NCBI RefSeq assembly: GCF_000617845.2
Contig: NZ_DF820425.1
Coordinates: 813,690-877,689, forward strand
DNA: 64,000 bases
Source: Bradyrhizobium sp. DOA9
GTDB lineage: Bacteria > Pseudomonadota > Alphaproteobacteria > Rhizobiales > Xanthobacteraceae
Direction of reading: 5' to 3'
Positions 36,886 to 46,289 of the stretch are shown in pieces; the first letter of the stretch is position 1, and each line of letters starts with the position of its first letter. Below the pieces are notes generated by a model, which did no database searches, was not told where the DNA came from, and saw nothing but the letters and a program-made list of their open reading frames with translations. The translations under genes were made by a program, and so were the position numbers.

Positions 36886-37293
36886 CTATTTCCGCAGCCT
36901 GGCCTTGGCGCCGGCGACGATCTGCATGGCAACGCCGGCGATCCAGCCGACGAGGACGAGCCAGGTCCAGGCCATGTGCGGATCGAGCCGGAGCACGATC
37001 ACGGCGACCGAGGCGAAGGCCGTGAGCGTGGCGCAGAGCGTGCCGGCGGCGCTCATGAGCTCGGCGGCGTCGATCTGGCTGTGCGCATCGTCGAAAGGCA
37101 TCTGCGGCGTGTCGATGCCGAGATAGAAGCCGATGCCGCCAAGCAGCATCATCAGCAGCAGGAAGCCCTGCGTGGTGAGGGTGGAGATCGCCGAGCCCAC
37201 ATAGGCGCCAACGAACAATCCGCACGCGGCCCCCGCCATGGCAAGACCGACGCGCTCGAACACATGGGCGGTTTTACGAAAGCGAAAACGCAT
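36886..37293 (-). CDS. Small membrane protein of unknown function
   Basis: A 135-residue protein with four hydrophobic segments (VGLAMAGAACGLFVGAYVG, GFLLLMMLLGGIGFYLG, AAGTLCATLTAFASVAVIV, TWLVLVGWIAGVAM). The first two carry small-residue packing (GxxxG-like) motifs. I chose the ATG at 37293, which has GGAGG upstream; readings that start earlier lack one. The family is not recognised. It precedes the RND operon in the same direction but is separated by the hairpin-rich leader. Confidence 0.65.
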   Translation of the reverse strand: MRFRFRKTAHVFERVGLAMAGAACGLFVGAYVGSAISTLTTQGFLLLMMLLGGIGFYLGIDTPQMPFDDAHSQIDAAELMSAAGTLCATLTAFASVAVIVLRLDPHMAWTWLVLVGWIAGVAMQIVAGAKARLRK

Positions 37294-37409
37294 GGCCAGC
37301 CTCCGCGAGGCGTTGAGTGCGGAGAGGTTAGGCCAGTTTTGCGGTGGGTGGAAGGCGAGGAGTTTTACGGATGCGTGAGGGAGTGACAGCGAGCGCAACA
37401 CACTCGGCA

Positions 37410-37445
37410 GTCGTCCCGGACAAGCGAGCGGAGATCCGGGACGAC
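37410..37445. repeat. Short palindrome, family 6
   Basis: GTCGTCCCGGA at 37410-37420 is exactly inverted as TCCGGGACGAC at 37435-37445, an 11-bp stem with a 14-base loop. It lies in the gap between the small membrane protein and the old yellow enzyme on the minus strand. There is no T-tract after it in either direction. Confidence 0.7.
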
Positions 37446-37476
37446 AGCGGACCCCGCCATCGCGCTACACGCGCTG

Positions 37477-38589
37477 TCACCGCGCGCCGAATGTGGTCTT
37501 GCCGAACAGCGCCTTCTGCGTCGAGGGCTGCGAGCGCCAATATTGCGGCGGGGCTTCGACCTCGCCGCCGAGCTCGGCGGCGGCGTGCCAGGCCCAGCGC
37601 GGGTCGTAGAGCATGCCGCGAGCGAGCGCGACCATGTCGGCCTTGCCGGACGCGACGATCTCCTCGGCCTGCCTGGCTTCGGTGATGAGGCCGACGGCGA
37701 TGGTGGGCAGGCCGGTCTCGCGCTTGATGGCATCTGCGAACTGCACCTGATAGCCGGGGCCGAGCGGGATCTTCTGCAGCGGCGAGACGCCGCCGGAGGA
37801 GGCATCGATCCAGTCGACGCCGCGCGCCTTCAGCGCGTCCGCGAATTCGATGGTCTGTGCCAGATCCCAGCCGCCTTCGACCCAATCGGTCGACGACACC
37901 CGCATGCCGACGGGCTTATCAGCCGGGAATGCTGCACGCACCGCGTCGAACACTTCAAGCGGAAAGCGCATGCGGTTCTCGAGGCTGCCGCCATAGTTGT
38001 CGGTGCGCTTGTTGGAGATCGGCGACAGGAATTGATGCAAGAGATAGCCGTGCGCGCCGTGCACCTCGATGGCGTCGATGCCGAGCCGCGCGGCGCGCTT
38101 GGTCGAATCGACGAACGCCTCGCGGATGCGCTTCAGGCCCGCGGCATCCAGCGCCAGCGGGGCGGCCTCGCCCTCCTTGTGCGGCACGGCGCTCGGCCCG
38201 ACCGTTTGCCAGCCGCCCTGCCCTTCCGGAATCAGCTGGCCGCCGTCCCAGGGCCGTGCGCTCGAGGCCTTGCGGCCGGCGTGGGCGAGCTGCATTGCGA
38301 TCGCCGTGGAGGAATGCTTGCGCACCGAATGCAGGATCGGATGCAGCGCGGCTTCGCAGGCGTCGCTGTAGAGCCCGAGACAGCCCGGCGTGATGCGGCC
38401 GATCGCCTCGACATGCGTCGCCTCGATGCAGAACATCGCCGCGCCCGACAGGCTGAGATTGTTGATGTGGGTGAAGTGCCAGTCGGTGGCGACGCCGTCC
38501 TCGGCCGAATATTGACACATCGGCGATACCACGAGGCGGTTCTTCAAGGTCAGGCCGCGCAGCTTGATTGGAGAAAACAGGGCGCTCAT
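37477..38589 (-). CDS. NADH:flavin oxidoreductase, old yellow enzyme (YqjM/NamA-like)
   Basis: A 370-residue FMN-dependent ene-reductase of the thermophilic-like/YqjM group. Cys25 in SPMCQYSAEDG is the typical flavin-modulating Cys of this subgroup. The family motifs AHAGRKAS and EVHGAHGYLLHQFLSP plus YGGSLENR are all present. It would reduce activated C=C bonds. The start is ATG 38589. No neighbour suggests a dedicated substrate. Confidence 0.92.
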   Translation of the reverse strand: MSALFSPIKLRGLTLKNRLVVSPMCQYSAEDGVATDWHFTHINNLSLSGAAMFCIEATHVEAIGRITPGCLGLYSDACEAALHPILHSVRKHSSTAIAMQLAHAGRKASSARPWDGGQLIPEGQGGWQTVGPSAVPHKEGEAAPLALDAAGLKRIREAFVDSTKRAARLGIDAIEVHGAHGYLLHQFLSPISNKRTDNYGGSLENRMRFPLEVFDAVRAAFPADKPVGMRVSSTDWVEGGWDLAQTIEFADALKARGVDWIDASSGGVSPLQKIPLGPGYQVQFADAIKRETGLPTIAVGLITEARQAEEIVASGKADMVALARGMLYDPRWAWHAAAELGGEVEAPPQYWRSQPSTQKALFGKTTFGAR

Positions 38590-38731
38590 GCGGGGAGTTC
38601 CGGGGGGTGGAGGGGCAATGCGAGAACAGTGTAGTGAGGGACGCGCGGATTGCTAGGCACGCGGGGGAATGGCGGGTACCCACAGCGTGCATTTCCGCAA
38701 TGGCGGTGTGACGCTCGCCAGACTCCCCGTC

Positions 38732-38809
38732 GTCATTGCGAGCGCAGCGAAGCAATCCAGTCTGCCGCTCCGGAAAGATTCTGGATTGCTTCGCTTCGCT
38801 CGCAATGAC
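38732..38809. repeat. Palindromic intergenic repeat, family 1, copy D
   Basis: GTCATTGCGAGCGCAGCGAAGC and its inverted partner GCTTCGCTCGCAATGAC flank a CCAGTCTGCC...GATTCTGG centre. It lies just after the stop of the phytase-like gene (minus strand) in a gap of 235 bases. Confidence 0.9.
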
Positions 38810-38824
38810 GGGGGAAAGACTACC

Positions 38825-39910
38825 CTACTCCGCCAGCGTGAATTGCAGCAGCAGGGTTCGCTGCAGCATCGAGAAATTGTCGTCGGAGATCAGGGTCAGC
38901 ACCGTCTCCCCCTCGGCCGTGACGTGAGCGTCGATGCCTTCCATGTTGTCGATCTCGTGGCCGAGATCGGCGGCGAACAGCGCGGGGCCATCGACCAGCG
39001 CACCGGGCGCGATTGCCTTCAGCGGGATGGCGCGGATGCGGATGTTGACGCCGGTGAACCAGGAGAATTTGCGTTCGAGGATGAGCAGTTCGCCGGAGGG
39101 CAGCAGCACGGCATCGCTGATGTCGTATTTCTCGGTACGCCGCACGCTGAACTGGCCGGGCGAGGGACCGCCGATCAGGAAGGCGACGAGGTTTCCGTCG
39201 GCATCGAGCCCGCGCTCGGAGAAGGCGATCAGGGTGCCCGCGAGCGGCAGGTTCTGGTCCTTGCCCTTGGGCACGATCACCATCGCCTCCAGCCCCTTGT
39301 TGGAGGGCAGCTTGCGCAAGGCCGGTGGGACGGCGATCACCTCGCCGCGGGCGCTTGTGCCGCCCTTGGCAAAATCGTAGCGCAGGATCTGGTTGACGCG
39401 CTCGAGCCCGACATAGACGAGGCTGCCGTCGCGCGCGATCGATTCCGAGTCCCACCAGAGGTGCTTTTCCGTGATCGGCCGCCCTTCGGCGCCGAGCAGC
39501 GGCGCGGCCTCGACGTCGGCAAGGCCGACCATGTCGTGGCCGGAATAGCGGATGCTGCCGGTGAACCAGCCGCCCTGGTCGGAGATCGCGAGGAAACGCT
39601 CGCCCTTGCCGTCGAGGAAGCGGAGGCCTGACAGGCCGCCGAAACCGCGATAGGGCGAGGTCAGCACCAGGCCGCTGCGATAGTCCAGCGAGCCGAAGCG
39701 CGTGCGCGTGCGATCGCGCGGCTCGAAATTGGGAATGCTGCGCGCGTTGACCTCGACGCTGACGGGCGCCGCGACCGCGTGCTCGACCTGAAGCGGGCGC
39801 GGTGGCGGCTCGGTCGCGGCCTGCGCCTGCGCGAACCTGGAGACTGCGAATGTGGAAAATCCCGCCGCGGCGTGCCTGAGAAAGCTGCGGCGGGATGCAA
39901 TCGTGCTCAC
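38825..39910 (-). CDS. Tat-exported esterase-like/phytase-like beta-propeller protein
   Basis: A 361-residue exported protein. A Tat signal ([26 protein letters not shown]) is followed by a domain with repeats such as [23 protein letters not shown] and NMEGIDAH that match the esterase-like activity of phytase family. The true substrate of this family is unknown. The GTG start overlaps the cobT stop (GTGA), so it is probably translated with cobT; no vitamin B12 role is known for it. Confidence 0.82.
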   Translation of the reverse strand: MSTIASRRSFLRHAAAGFSTFAVSRFAQAQAATEPPPRPLQVEHAVAAPVSVEVNARSIPNFEPRDRTRTRFGSLDYRSGLVLTSPYRGFGGLSGLRFLDGKGERFLAISDQGGWFTGSIRYSGHDMVGLADVEAAPLLGAEGRPITEKHLWWDSESIARDGSLVYVGLERVNQILRYDFAKGGTSARGEVIAVPPALRKLPSNKGLEAMVIVPKGKDQNLPLAGTLIAFSERGLDADGNLVAFLIGGPSPGQFSVRRTEKYDISDAVLLPSGELLILERKFSWFTGVNIRIRAIPLKAIAPGALVDGPALFAADLGHEIDNMEGIDAHVTAEGETVLTLISDDNFSMLQRTLLLQFTLAE

Positions 39911-41814
39911 GAATGCAGTTTGCGTCGCGGCCGACCGGCCGCCTGCGTCGGCGCCGTGTTGGTCTCGCTGAACAGCTCGGCGAGCTTCTCGGTGATCGCG
40001 CCGCCGAGCTCCTCGGCGTCCACGATCGTCACCGCGCGGCGATAATAGCGCGTCACGTCATGGCCGATGCCGATCGCGATCAGCTCGACCGGCGAACGGG
40101 TCTCGATCTCCTCGATGATGTGACGCAGGTGCCGCTCGAGATAATTGCCGGGATTGACCGACAGCGTGGAATCGTCGACCGGCGCGCCGTCCGAGATCAT
40201 CATCAGGATCTTGCGCTGCTCGGCCCTCGCCAGCAGGCGCTTGTGCGCCCAGTCCAGCGCCTCGCCGTCGATGTTCTCCTTCAGCAGGCCCTCGCGCATC
40301 ATCAGGCCGAGGTTCTTGCGCGCACGACGCCAGGGAGCGTCGGCCGACTTGTAGATGATGTGACGGAGATCGTTGAGGCGGCCGGGATTGGCCGGCTTGC
40401 CGGCGGCAAGCCAGGCCTCGCGCGATTGCCCACCCTTCCAGGCCCGCGTGGTGAAGCCGAGAATCTCGACCTTGACGCCGCAACGCTCGAGCGTGCGCGC
40501 GAGAATGTCGGCGCAGGTCGCGGCGACCGTGATCGGGCGTCCGCGCATCGAGCCGGAATTGTCGAGCAGCAGCGTCACCACGGTGTCGCGGAAGGTCGCC
40601 TCCTTCTCGTGCATGAAGGACAGCGGGTGATAGGGATCGGTGACGACGCGCGACAGGCGCGCGGGGTCGAGGATGCCCTCTTCGAGATCGAACTCCCAGG
40701 CGCGGTTCTGCTGCGCCATCAGGCGGCGCTGCAACCGGTTGGCGAGGCGGGCGACGATGCCCTGCAGATGCGCGAGCTGCTTGTCGAGATAGGCGCGCAG
40801 CCGCTCCAGTTCGTCGTGGTCGCAGAGATCCTCGGCGGCGATGACCTCGTCGAATTTCGGCGCGAAAGCGTGATATTCCGGCCCGCGCGGCTCGTTCCTG
40901 CCGTGCTGGTTCGGGCGCGTCGCCTCGCCCGGCGTCTCGTCGTCACCGAGCTCGCCGTCGTCGAAGGTATCGGAGGTCGAGGCCTGCGCGCTTTCCATCG
41001 CGCTCTCGCTCATCTCCTCGGATGTCGCCTGCGCCTGGTCGGCGCTCATCTCCTGCGCGGCATCGGAATCGGGCGAGCCCTCGGCGCCGGACTGGTCGTT
41101 GTCGCCGTCCTGGTTCTCCTCGTTCTCGTCATTGTCCTCGCTGTCGGCGTTGCGCTCGTCGCCGAGCTCGAGTGCCGACAAGAGATCATGCACGGCATCG
41201 CCGAACTTGGTCTGATCCTCGAGCACGCCGTCGAGCCGGTCCAGCCGCTTGCCGATCTTGTCTTCGAGGATCGGCCGCCAGAGGTCGACCATCTTCTTGG
41301 CCGCCGTCGGCGGCGCCATGCCGGTGAGGCGCTCGCGCACCAGCATAGCCAGCGCGTCGGCCAGCGGCGCGTCGGCGCGGTCGGTGATCTCGTCGAACTT
41401 GCCGCGATGGAAATGGTCGTCGAGCATCGCGGTGAGGTTCTTGGCAACGCCCGCCATGCGACGCGCGCCGATCGCCTCGACGCGGGCCTGCTCCACCGCC
41501 TCGAACACGCCGCGCGCCTGCGGATTGCCGGGCATCAGCTTGCGATGAACCTTGGGATCGTGACAGGCGATCTTGAGCGCGATGGAATCGGCGTGGCCGC
41601 GCACGATGGCGGCGTCACGCTTGGTCATCTTGCGCGCCGGCTCCGGCAGCCGCGCCTTGCCGGGCGCCAGCCCCGGCCGCTCGGCGGCGAAGGAGACATC
41701 GAGCTCGGGCGCCTTCGCGATCGCCTTCAGGCAGGAGGCGACCGAGCGCTTGAACGGCTCGGTCGGCGCTTCCTTGTTGTTGCGGAATTTGGAGTTGGAT
41801 GATGATGTGCTCAT
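39907..41814 (-). CDS. cobT: Cobaltochelatase subunit CobT
   Basis: A 635-residue subunit of the aerobic cobaltochelatase (CobN-CobS-CobT), which inserts Co2+ into hydrogenobyrinic acid a,c-diamide. It has the family plan: N-terminal helical domain, a long acidic Asp/Glu/Asn/Gln-rich linker (about residues 210-300) and a C-terminal von Willebrand A domain with MIDAS motif DNSGSM. It starts at ATG 41814, overlapping the GNAT gene stop. The large catalytic subunit CobN is not in the window. Confidence 0.95.
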   Translation of the reverse strand: MSTSSSNSKFRNNKEAPTEPFKRSVASCLKAIAKAPELDVSFAAERPGLAPGKARLPEPARKMTKRDAAIVRGHADSIALKIACHDPKVHRKLMPGNPQARGVFEAVEQARVEAIGARRMAGVAKNLTAMLDDHFHRGKFDEITDRADAPLADALAMLVRERLTGMAPPTAAKKMVDLWRPILEDKIGKRLDRLDGVLEDQTKFGDAVHDLLSALELGDERNADSEDNDENEENQDGDNDQSGAEGSPDSDAAQEMSADQAQATSEEMSESAMESAQASTSDTFDDGELGDDETPGEATRPNQHGRNEPRGPEYHAFAPKFDEVIAAEDLCDHDELERLRAYLDKQLAHLQGIVARLANRLQRRLMAQQNRAWEFDLEEGILDPARLSRVVTDPYHPLSFMHEKEATFRDTVVTLLLDNSGSMRGRPITVAATCADILARTLERCGVKVEILGFTTRAWKGGQSREAWLAAGKPANPGRLNDLRHIIYKSADAPWRRARKNLGLMMREGLLKENIDGEALDWAHKRLLARAEQRKILMMISDGAPVDDSTLSVNPGNYLERHLRHIIEEIETRSPVELIAIGIGHDVTRYYRRAVTIVDAEELGGAITEKLAELFSETNTAPTQAAGRPRRKLHS

Positions 41815-42221
41815 AGCGACTTCGTAAACGAATGGCGCGTCACGCCGCCGGGATAGCCGTCGATGGTGCCGAATTCCTGGTACCCGCAAGAACGATAGAA
41901 GCCCGGCGCCTGGAAGCTCATCGTATCGACATGGGCCCGGATCGCGCCGAGCCGTCTTGCCTCGTCCTCGATCGCCGCGATCAGCTTCGTGCCGTGCCCC
42001 TTGCCGCGCTGCTTCTGGTCGATCCAGAAATACTGGATGAACAGAACCGTGGACCAGAGGTGGCCGACGATGCCGCCGACGATCTTGCGGCCGTCCTTCA
42101 GCGAGACCGCGATGCTCTTGACCTTCTGCTTCCCAAACTTCTCGTCGTTGTAAGCGCCGAGGCCGGCGAGCACAGCCTTCTTGGTGGTACCAATGGTGCG
42201 CTCGACGGCGATGGTTGGCAT
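41811..42221 (-). CDS. GNAT family N-acetyltransferase
   Basis: A 136-residue GNAT acetyltransferase. The acetyl-CoA pyrophosphate-binding loop is [11 protein letters not shown], followed by a typical C-terminal segment, [17 protein letters not shown] 42221 lies five bases after the cobS stop region, and its TGA overlaps the cobT ATG (ATGA). It therefore sits inside the cobS-cobT unit, although no acetylation step is known in cobalt insertion. The substrate is unknown. Confidence 0.85.
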   Translation of the reverse strand: MPTIAVERTIGTTKKAVLAGLGAYNDEKFGKQKVKSIAVSLKDGRKIVGGIVGHLWSTVLFIQYFWIDQKQRGKGHGTKLIAAIEDEARRLGAIRAHVDTMSFQAPGFYRSCGYQEFGTIDGYPGGVTRHSFTKSL

Positions 42222-42225
42222 GGGA

Positions 42226-43224
42226 TCAGCTGAGCGCCACGTTGACTGCCGATTCCGGCAGCTCCGCATTGAAGCAGCGCTGATAGAACTCGGCGACCAG
42301 GGGCCGTTCGAGCTCGTCGCACTTGTTGAGGAAGGTGACGCGGAAGGCGAAGCCGATATCGCCGAAGATGTCGGAGTTCTCCGCCCAGGTGATCACCGTG
42401 CGCGGGCTCATCACCGTCGACAGATCGCCGTTGGCGAAGGCGTTGCGGGTGAGATCGGCAAGGCGCACCATCTTGTTGACGATGTCGCGGCCTTCCTGGG
42501 TGCGATAGTGCTTGGCCTTGGCCAGCACGATCTCCACTTCCTCGTCGTGGCTGAGATAGTTCAGCGTGGTGACGATCGACCAGCGGTCCATCTGGCCCTG
42601 GTTGATCTGCTGGGTGCCGTGATAGAGGCCCGAAGTGTCGCCGAGGCCGACGGTGTTCGCGGTCGCGAACAGGCGGAAGGCCGGATGCGGCTTGATCACC
42701 TTGTTCTGGTCCAAGAGCGTCAGGCGGCCCGAGACCTCCAGCACGCGCTGGATCACGAACATCACGTCCGGGCGGCCGGCGTCGTATTCGTCGAACACCA
42801 GCGCGACGTTGTTCTGCAGCGCCCAGGGCAGGATGCCGTCGCGGAATTCGGTGACCTGCTTGCCGTCGCGGACCACGATGGAATCCTTGCCGACGAGGTC
42901 GATGCGGCTGATGTGGCTGTCGAGGTTGACGCGCACGCAGGGCCAGTTCAGGCGGGCCGCGACCTGCTCGATATGGGTGGATTTGCCGGTACCGTGATAG
43001 CCGGTCACCATGACACGGCGGTTCCTGGCAAAGCCCGCGAGAATGGCCAGCGTGGTGGCGCGGTCGAAGCGGTAATCGGAATCCACTTCAGGCACGTGAG
43101 GATCGACTTCGGAATAGGCCGGGACTTCGAGATCGCTGTCGATCCCGAACACCTGGCGCACCGACACCTTCATGTCGGGCAGGCCGGAAACTTCCTCAAC
43201 TTTGGACAGGGCGGCGGTCGTCAT
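42226..43224 (-). CDS. cobS: Cobaltochelatase ATPase subunit CobS
   Basis: A 332-residue AAA+ ATPase of the cobaltochelatase. Walker [10 protein letters not shown] is at 75-83; Walker B ALVFDEYD places Asp145 and Glu146. The N-terminal CobS segment ([21 protein letters not shown]) and the C-terminal region match the family. It forms a ring with CobT that drives metal insertion by CobN. ATG 43224 follows CGGAGGATTG. It is the first gene of the coupled set cobS-GNAT-cobT-phytase-like. Confidence 0.96.
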   Translation of the reverse strand: MTTAALSKVEEVSGLPDMKVSVRQVFGIDSDLEVPAYSEVDPHVPEVDSDYRFDRATTLAILAGFARNRRVMVTGYHGTGKSTHIEQVAARLNWPCVRVNLDSHISRIDLVGKDSIVVRDGKQVTEFRDGILPWALQNNVALVFDEYDAGRPDVMFVIQRVLEVSGRLTLLDQNKVIKPHPAFRLFATANTVGLGDTSGLYHGTQQINQGQMDRWSIVTTLNYLSHDEEVEIVLAKAKHYRTQEGRDIVNKMVRLADLTRNAFANGDLSTVMSPRTVITWAENSDIFGDIGFAFRVTFLNKCDELERPLVAEFYQRCFNAELPESAVNVALS

Positions 43225-43522
43225 CAATCCTCCGAGGTCCCGGGCGGTCCCGAAACCGGTTATTCGCACGTTGGCTGCGGCTGGGTGCTGAAAATCAACC
43301 TATCAGAGACAACGAGCCGGCAGAAGCCCGCCCACCAATCAAAGTTCCGTTGTCTTTTCATTCAGATAAGCAAGGAACGCAGTTTTTGGAGGGCTGCCTT
43401 GCGAATCACGCTCGAATTTCGGGCGGGCCAACCTCGCTGCCGTCCAAAATGGCACTCTTGCCGCATGTGCTTACCTATGTAGGGTCTGACTTCCCTTTGC
43501 TCCAGCCCGCCGCAGAGACGAC
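43225..43522. other. Intergenic region between divergent cobS and the DedA gene
   Basis: 298 bases without a gene. It should contain both promoters. An AT-richer stretch (CAAAGTTCCGTTGTCTTTTCATTC, about 43339-43362) stands out, but no convincing -35/-10 pair or cobalamin riboswitch (no B12-box-like GCCACTG) is visible. Confidence 0.4.
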
Positions 43523-44191
43523 GTGACATCCTTCCTCGATCCTCTGATCGCCTTCGTTTCCGCCCATCCGTGGCTGGCCTACCAGACCTTGTTCCTGGCG
43601 GCGCTGCTCGAAGCCGTTCCGGTGGTGGGATCGGTGATCCCCGGCTCGACCATTATCCTGGCGCTGAGCGCCCTGGTGCCGGGCGGCGAATTGCAGTTGC
43701 CATGGGTGCTGCTCGCGGCCGCAGCCGGCGCACTGCTCGGCGACGGCTCGGCCTATTGGATCGGGCACCGGCGGCAGCGCGAGATCCTCAACACCTGGCC
43801 GCTGACCAACTATCCGCGCGTGGTCGCGGAGAGCGAGAGCTTCTTCCATCGCTTCGGCAGCTGGGCCGTGTTCTTCGCCCGCTTCGTGCCGCCGATCCGC
43901 GCCTTCGTGCCCGTGACCGCCGGCGCGCTCGGCATGACGCCCGCGAAATTCTACGCGGTGAACATCCCGGCGATCCTGGCCTGGGCCCCCGCGCATGTGC
44001 TGCCGGGCGTGCTGGCAGTGTCGGCGCTGCACGAATATGCCGGGCTGCATCATCACGCCCATGTCGGCAAGCATATCTGGATGCTGACGGTGGTCGGCGT
44101 TGCGATCGTGCTGGGCGTGGCGGTGTGGATCTATCGCCGGCGGAATGGCCGTCATGTCGCGGCGCCTAAGCCGCGGGCCGAGCTCGGCTAG
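43523..44191 (+). CDS. DedA family membrane protein
   Basis: A 222-residue protein of the DedA/SNARE-associated family, likely a phospholipid (undecaprenyl-phosphate or related) flippase. The family motifs EAVPVVGSVIPGSTIILALSAL and FFARFVPPIRAFVPVTAGALGM are present, including the paired Arg/Pro helix. It has about five membrane segments and a His-rich loop (HHHAHVGKH, about 174-182). The GTG start at 43523 has CAGAGAC upstream; no ATG fits. Confidence 0.9.
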   Translation: MTSFLDPLIAFVSAHPWLAYQTLFLAALLEAVPVVGSVIPGSTIILALSALVPGGELQLPWVLLAAAAGALLGDGSAYWIGHRRQREILNTWPLTNYPRVVAESESFFHRFGSWAVFFARFVPPIRAFVPVTAGALGMTPAKFYAVNIPAILAWAPAHVLPGVLAVSALHEYAGLHHHAHVGKHIWMLTVVGVAIVLGVAVWIYRRRNGRHVAAPKPRAELG

Positions 44192-44199
44192 CGACTTTC

Positions 44200-44571
44200 T
44201 CACTGCGGATTGAGCAACACCCACAGCCGCGCGATTTTTCCACCTTCGACTTCGGCCACGTCGGCTCCCGTCACCGCAACAGGGCCTTGCTCGGGTCCGG
44301 CATGCCAGGCCAGACGCGCCAAGCCATGATGCCCGACCGCAACCCCATCGGGTACGAATCTGAAGGTCGGTCCGAACTGCTTCAGAAGCTCTCCGGCGAC
44401 CCGCGATATATCCAGGCGGCCGCGAACGATCTTCGTCGGTTCGTACATGACGGGCTCTTCAACGAACAACTCGGCAATGGCGGTCCGCCGCTTGTCCTCG
44501 TCCCGCTCGTTGAACACGCGCTCCAAATTGGCCCGTAGAAGTTGGTCGAAATCGATATCATTGGTGGTCAT
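44200..44571 (-). CDS. NTF2-like/SnoaL-like protein
   Basis: A 123-residue alpha+beta barrel protein of the nuclear transport factor 2-like superfamily, with the pattern FDQLLRANLERVFNERD...YEPTKIVRGRLDIS. Members are often isomerases, dehydratases or ligand-binding proteins. No active-site residues can be assigned with confidence. It is in the same direction as the F420-reductase-like gene (43 bases apart), which suggests a shared operon under the divergent LysR regulator. Confidence 0.72.
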   Translation of the reverse strand: MTTNDIDFDQLLRANLERVFNERDEDKRRTAIAELFVEEPVMYEPTKIVRGRLDISRVAGELLKQFGPTFRFVPDGVAVGHHGLARLAWHAGPEQGPVAVTGADVAEVEGGKIARLWVLLNPQ

Positions 44572-44614
44572 CTCGCAGCCTTTCTCATCTCGTTGGAGAA
44601 CATCCTCGAAGCCA

Positions 44615-45217
44615 TCAGCCGAACTTGACCAGGTTCAGCGCCGGAAGCGGACCTCCCGGAAACTGGGTCAGCCTGGCTCCGACCGCGAGCGAACCGAGAT
44701 CGATGCCAAAAAATCCGAGCCGGTCGATCAGCGCGCCGACGCTTGCCTTCGCATCAGCGTCGTCGCCCGAGTAGAACAGCACGCGCTTGCCGCCGTCGCT
44801 CGCCGGGTCCGTTGCAAGAAGCTGCGCCAAGAGATGATTGAACGCCTTCACGACCCGCGCACCGGGCACCAGATCGGCGAAAACTTCGGACGAGGCGCGA
44901 CCACCGAGTTCCGCCGGCTTGAACAGCGGCGCCTCGATCGGATTGTTGGCGTCAACGACGATGCGCCCGCCGAATGGCGGCAGGCCGGCAAGCGCATCAG
45001 GCAGCTTCGACCAGTTGACCGCGACGAAGACGATATCCTTGGCCGCGGCTTCCTCGCGGGTGCCCGCGGTCACGAGCGGGCCGATCTCGGCCACGGTCGT
45101 CCCGAGACTGTTCGGGCCGCGGCTGTTGGACAGGGTCGCGGCGATGCCGTTGCGCGCCAGCGCCTGAGCGACTGCGCGGCCAATATTGCCTGCGCCGATG
45201 ATGCCGATGGTGGACAT
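44615..45217 (-). CDS. NADPH-dependent F420 reductase-like / NAD(P)-binding protein
   Basis: A 200-residue Rossmann-fold protein of the F420 reductase-like family (COG2085 type). The dinucleotide motif is GIIGAGNIGRAVAQAL near the N-terminus; SNSRGP follows strand 2, favouring NADPH. Bradyrhizobia are not expected to make F420, so the true acceptor is unknown. ATG 45217 is the start; it diverges from the LysR gene with a 124-base gap. Confidence 0.85.
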   Translation of the reverse strand: MSTIGIIGAGNIGRAVAQALARNGIAATLSNSRGPNSLGTTVAEIGPLVTAGTREEAAAKDIVFVAVNWSKLPDALAGLPPFGGRIVVDANNPIEAPLFKPAELGGRASSEVFADLVPGARVVKAFNHLLAQLLATDPASDGGKRVLFYSGDDADAKASVGALIDRLGFFGIDLGSLAVGARLTQFPGGPLPALNLVKFG

Positions 45218-45341
45218 GGAATGCTCTGAGCTGTTTGGGATCAGACGAGCCGATCGCTGGCCTAGGGATGACCCAAACATTGTCCTTTGATTAGGTGGAT
45301 ATCGCTCGTAAGATTTTCAACGATCACTTGCAAATGAGCCC

Positions 45342-46271
45342 ATGGAAACACTGGCCAACCTGGAATCATTCATTCGCAGCGCTGAGTGCAACAGCTTCTC
45401 GGAGGCTGGCCGACGCCTTTTGCTGACTCCGGCAGCCGTCAGCCGCAACGTCGCCATGCTGGAGCGCAATCTCGGCGTCCGATTGTTTCATCGTTCGACA
45501 CGGAGGCTGACGCTCACCGAGGCCGGCGAGACGTTTCGCACCGCCATCGCCGATCATCTTGAGGGACTGCAGGCCGCGATCGCCGGAGCATCGACCGGAC
45601 GCAAGGAGCCGGCGGGCGTTCTCAAGGTAAGCCTGCCGCCGACATTCGGCACAGCCCATATCCTGCCGCTGCTTCCCGGCTTCCTGGCCCGCTACCCGCA
45701 GGTCCGCCCTGAGTGGCACTTCGAGAATCGTCAGGTCGATCTGGTCGGTGAAGGCTATGACGCCGCGATCGGAGGAGGGCTCGAATTGTTGCCCGGTCTT
45801 GTCAGTCGCACCCTTGCGCCAGCACACATCATCGCCGTGGCGTCCCCAGCCTACATGTCCGGGCGAACATCACCGACCAAGCCGGACGAGCTGGTCGCAC
45901 TGGATGGCATCGTCATGCGCTCGCTGCAGACGGGACGCATCCGGCACAGGTCGATGCGCGATGTTTCGGGGCGGGAAGTTCAAGCCCCACTATCTGAGTC
46001 GTTCGTGGTCAACGATCCCGCTGCGATGCGCGAGGCGGCACTGTTGGGCTTGGGCGTTGCCATGCTTGCCACCGCCGACATTCTTCCCGCGCTCGAAAAC
46101 GGATCACTGCTACGCCTGGTGCCACGCTGGTACTGTGACGCAGGCGCGATCTCGATCTACCACGCATCGCGCGAGCTTGTGCCCGCGAAGACGAGAGTCT
46201 TCGTGGACTGGGTTGCCGACGCATTCAAGAAAAACAGGCTCGCCGAACGCTTCGCCGGAAGCCTAAGCTAA
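45342..46271 (+). CDS. LysR family transcriptional regulator
   Basis: A 309-residue LysR regulator: an N-terminal winged helix-turn-helix (FSEAGRRLLLTPAAVSRNVAMLERNLGVRLFHRSTRRLTLTEAG spans roughly 18-61) and a C-terminal periplasmic-binding-like effector domain. It is transcribed divergently from the F420-reductase-like and NTF2-like genes, the standard arrangement for a LysR regulator and its targets. The inducer is unknown. The start is ATG 45342. Confidence 0.92.
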   Translation: METLANLESFIRSAECNSFSEAGRRLLLTPAAVSRNVAMLERNLGVRLFHRSTRRLTLTEAGETFRTAIADHLEGLQAAIAGASTGRKEPAGVLKVSLPPTFGTAHILPLLPGFLARYPQVRPEWHFENRQVDLVGEGYDAAIGGGLELLPGLVSRTLAPAHIIAVASPAYMSGRTSPTKPDELVALDGIVMRSLQTGRIRHRSMRDVSGREVQAPLSESFVVNDPAAMREAALLGLGVAMLATADILPALENGSLLRLVPRWYCDAGAISIYHASRELVPAKTRVFVDWVADAFKKNRLAERFAGSLS

Positions 46272-46289
46272 CAGGACCGGCAGAGTATT

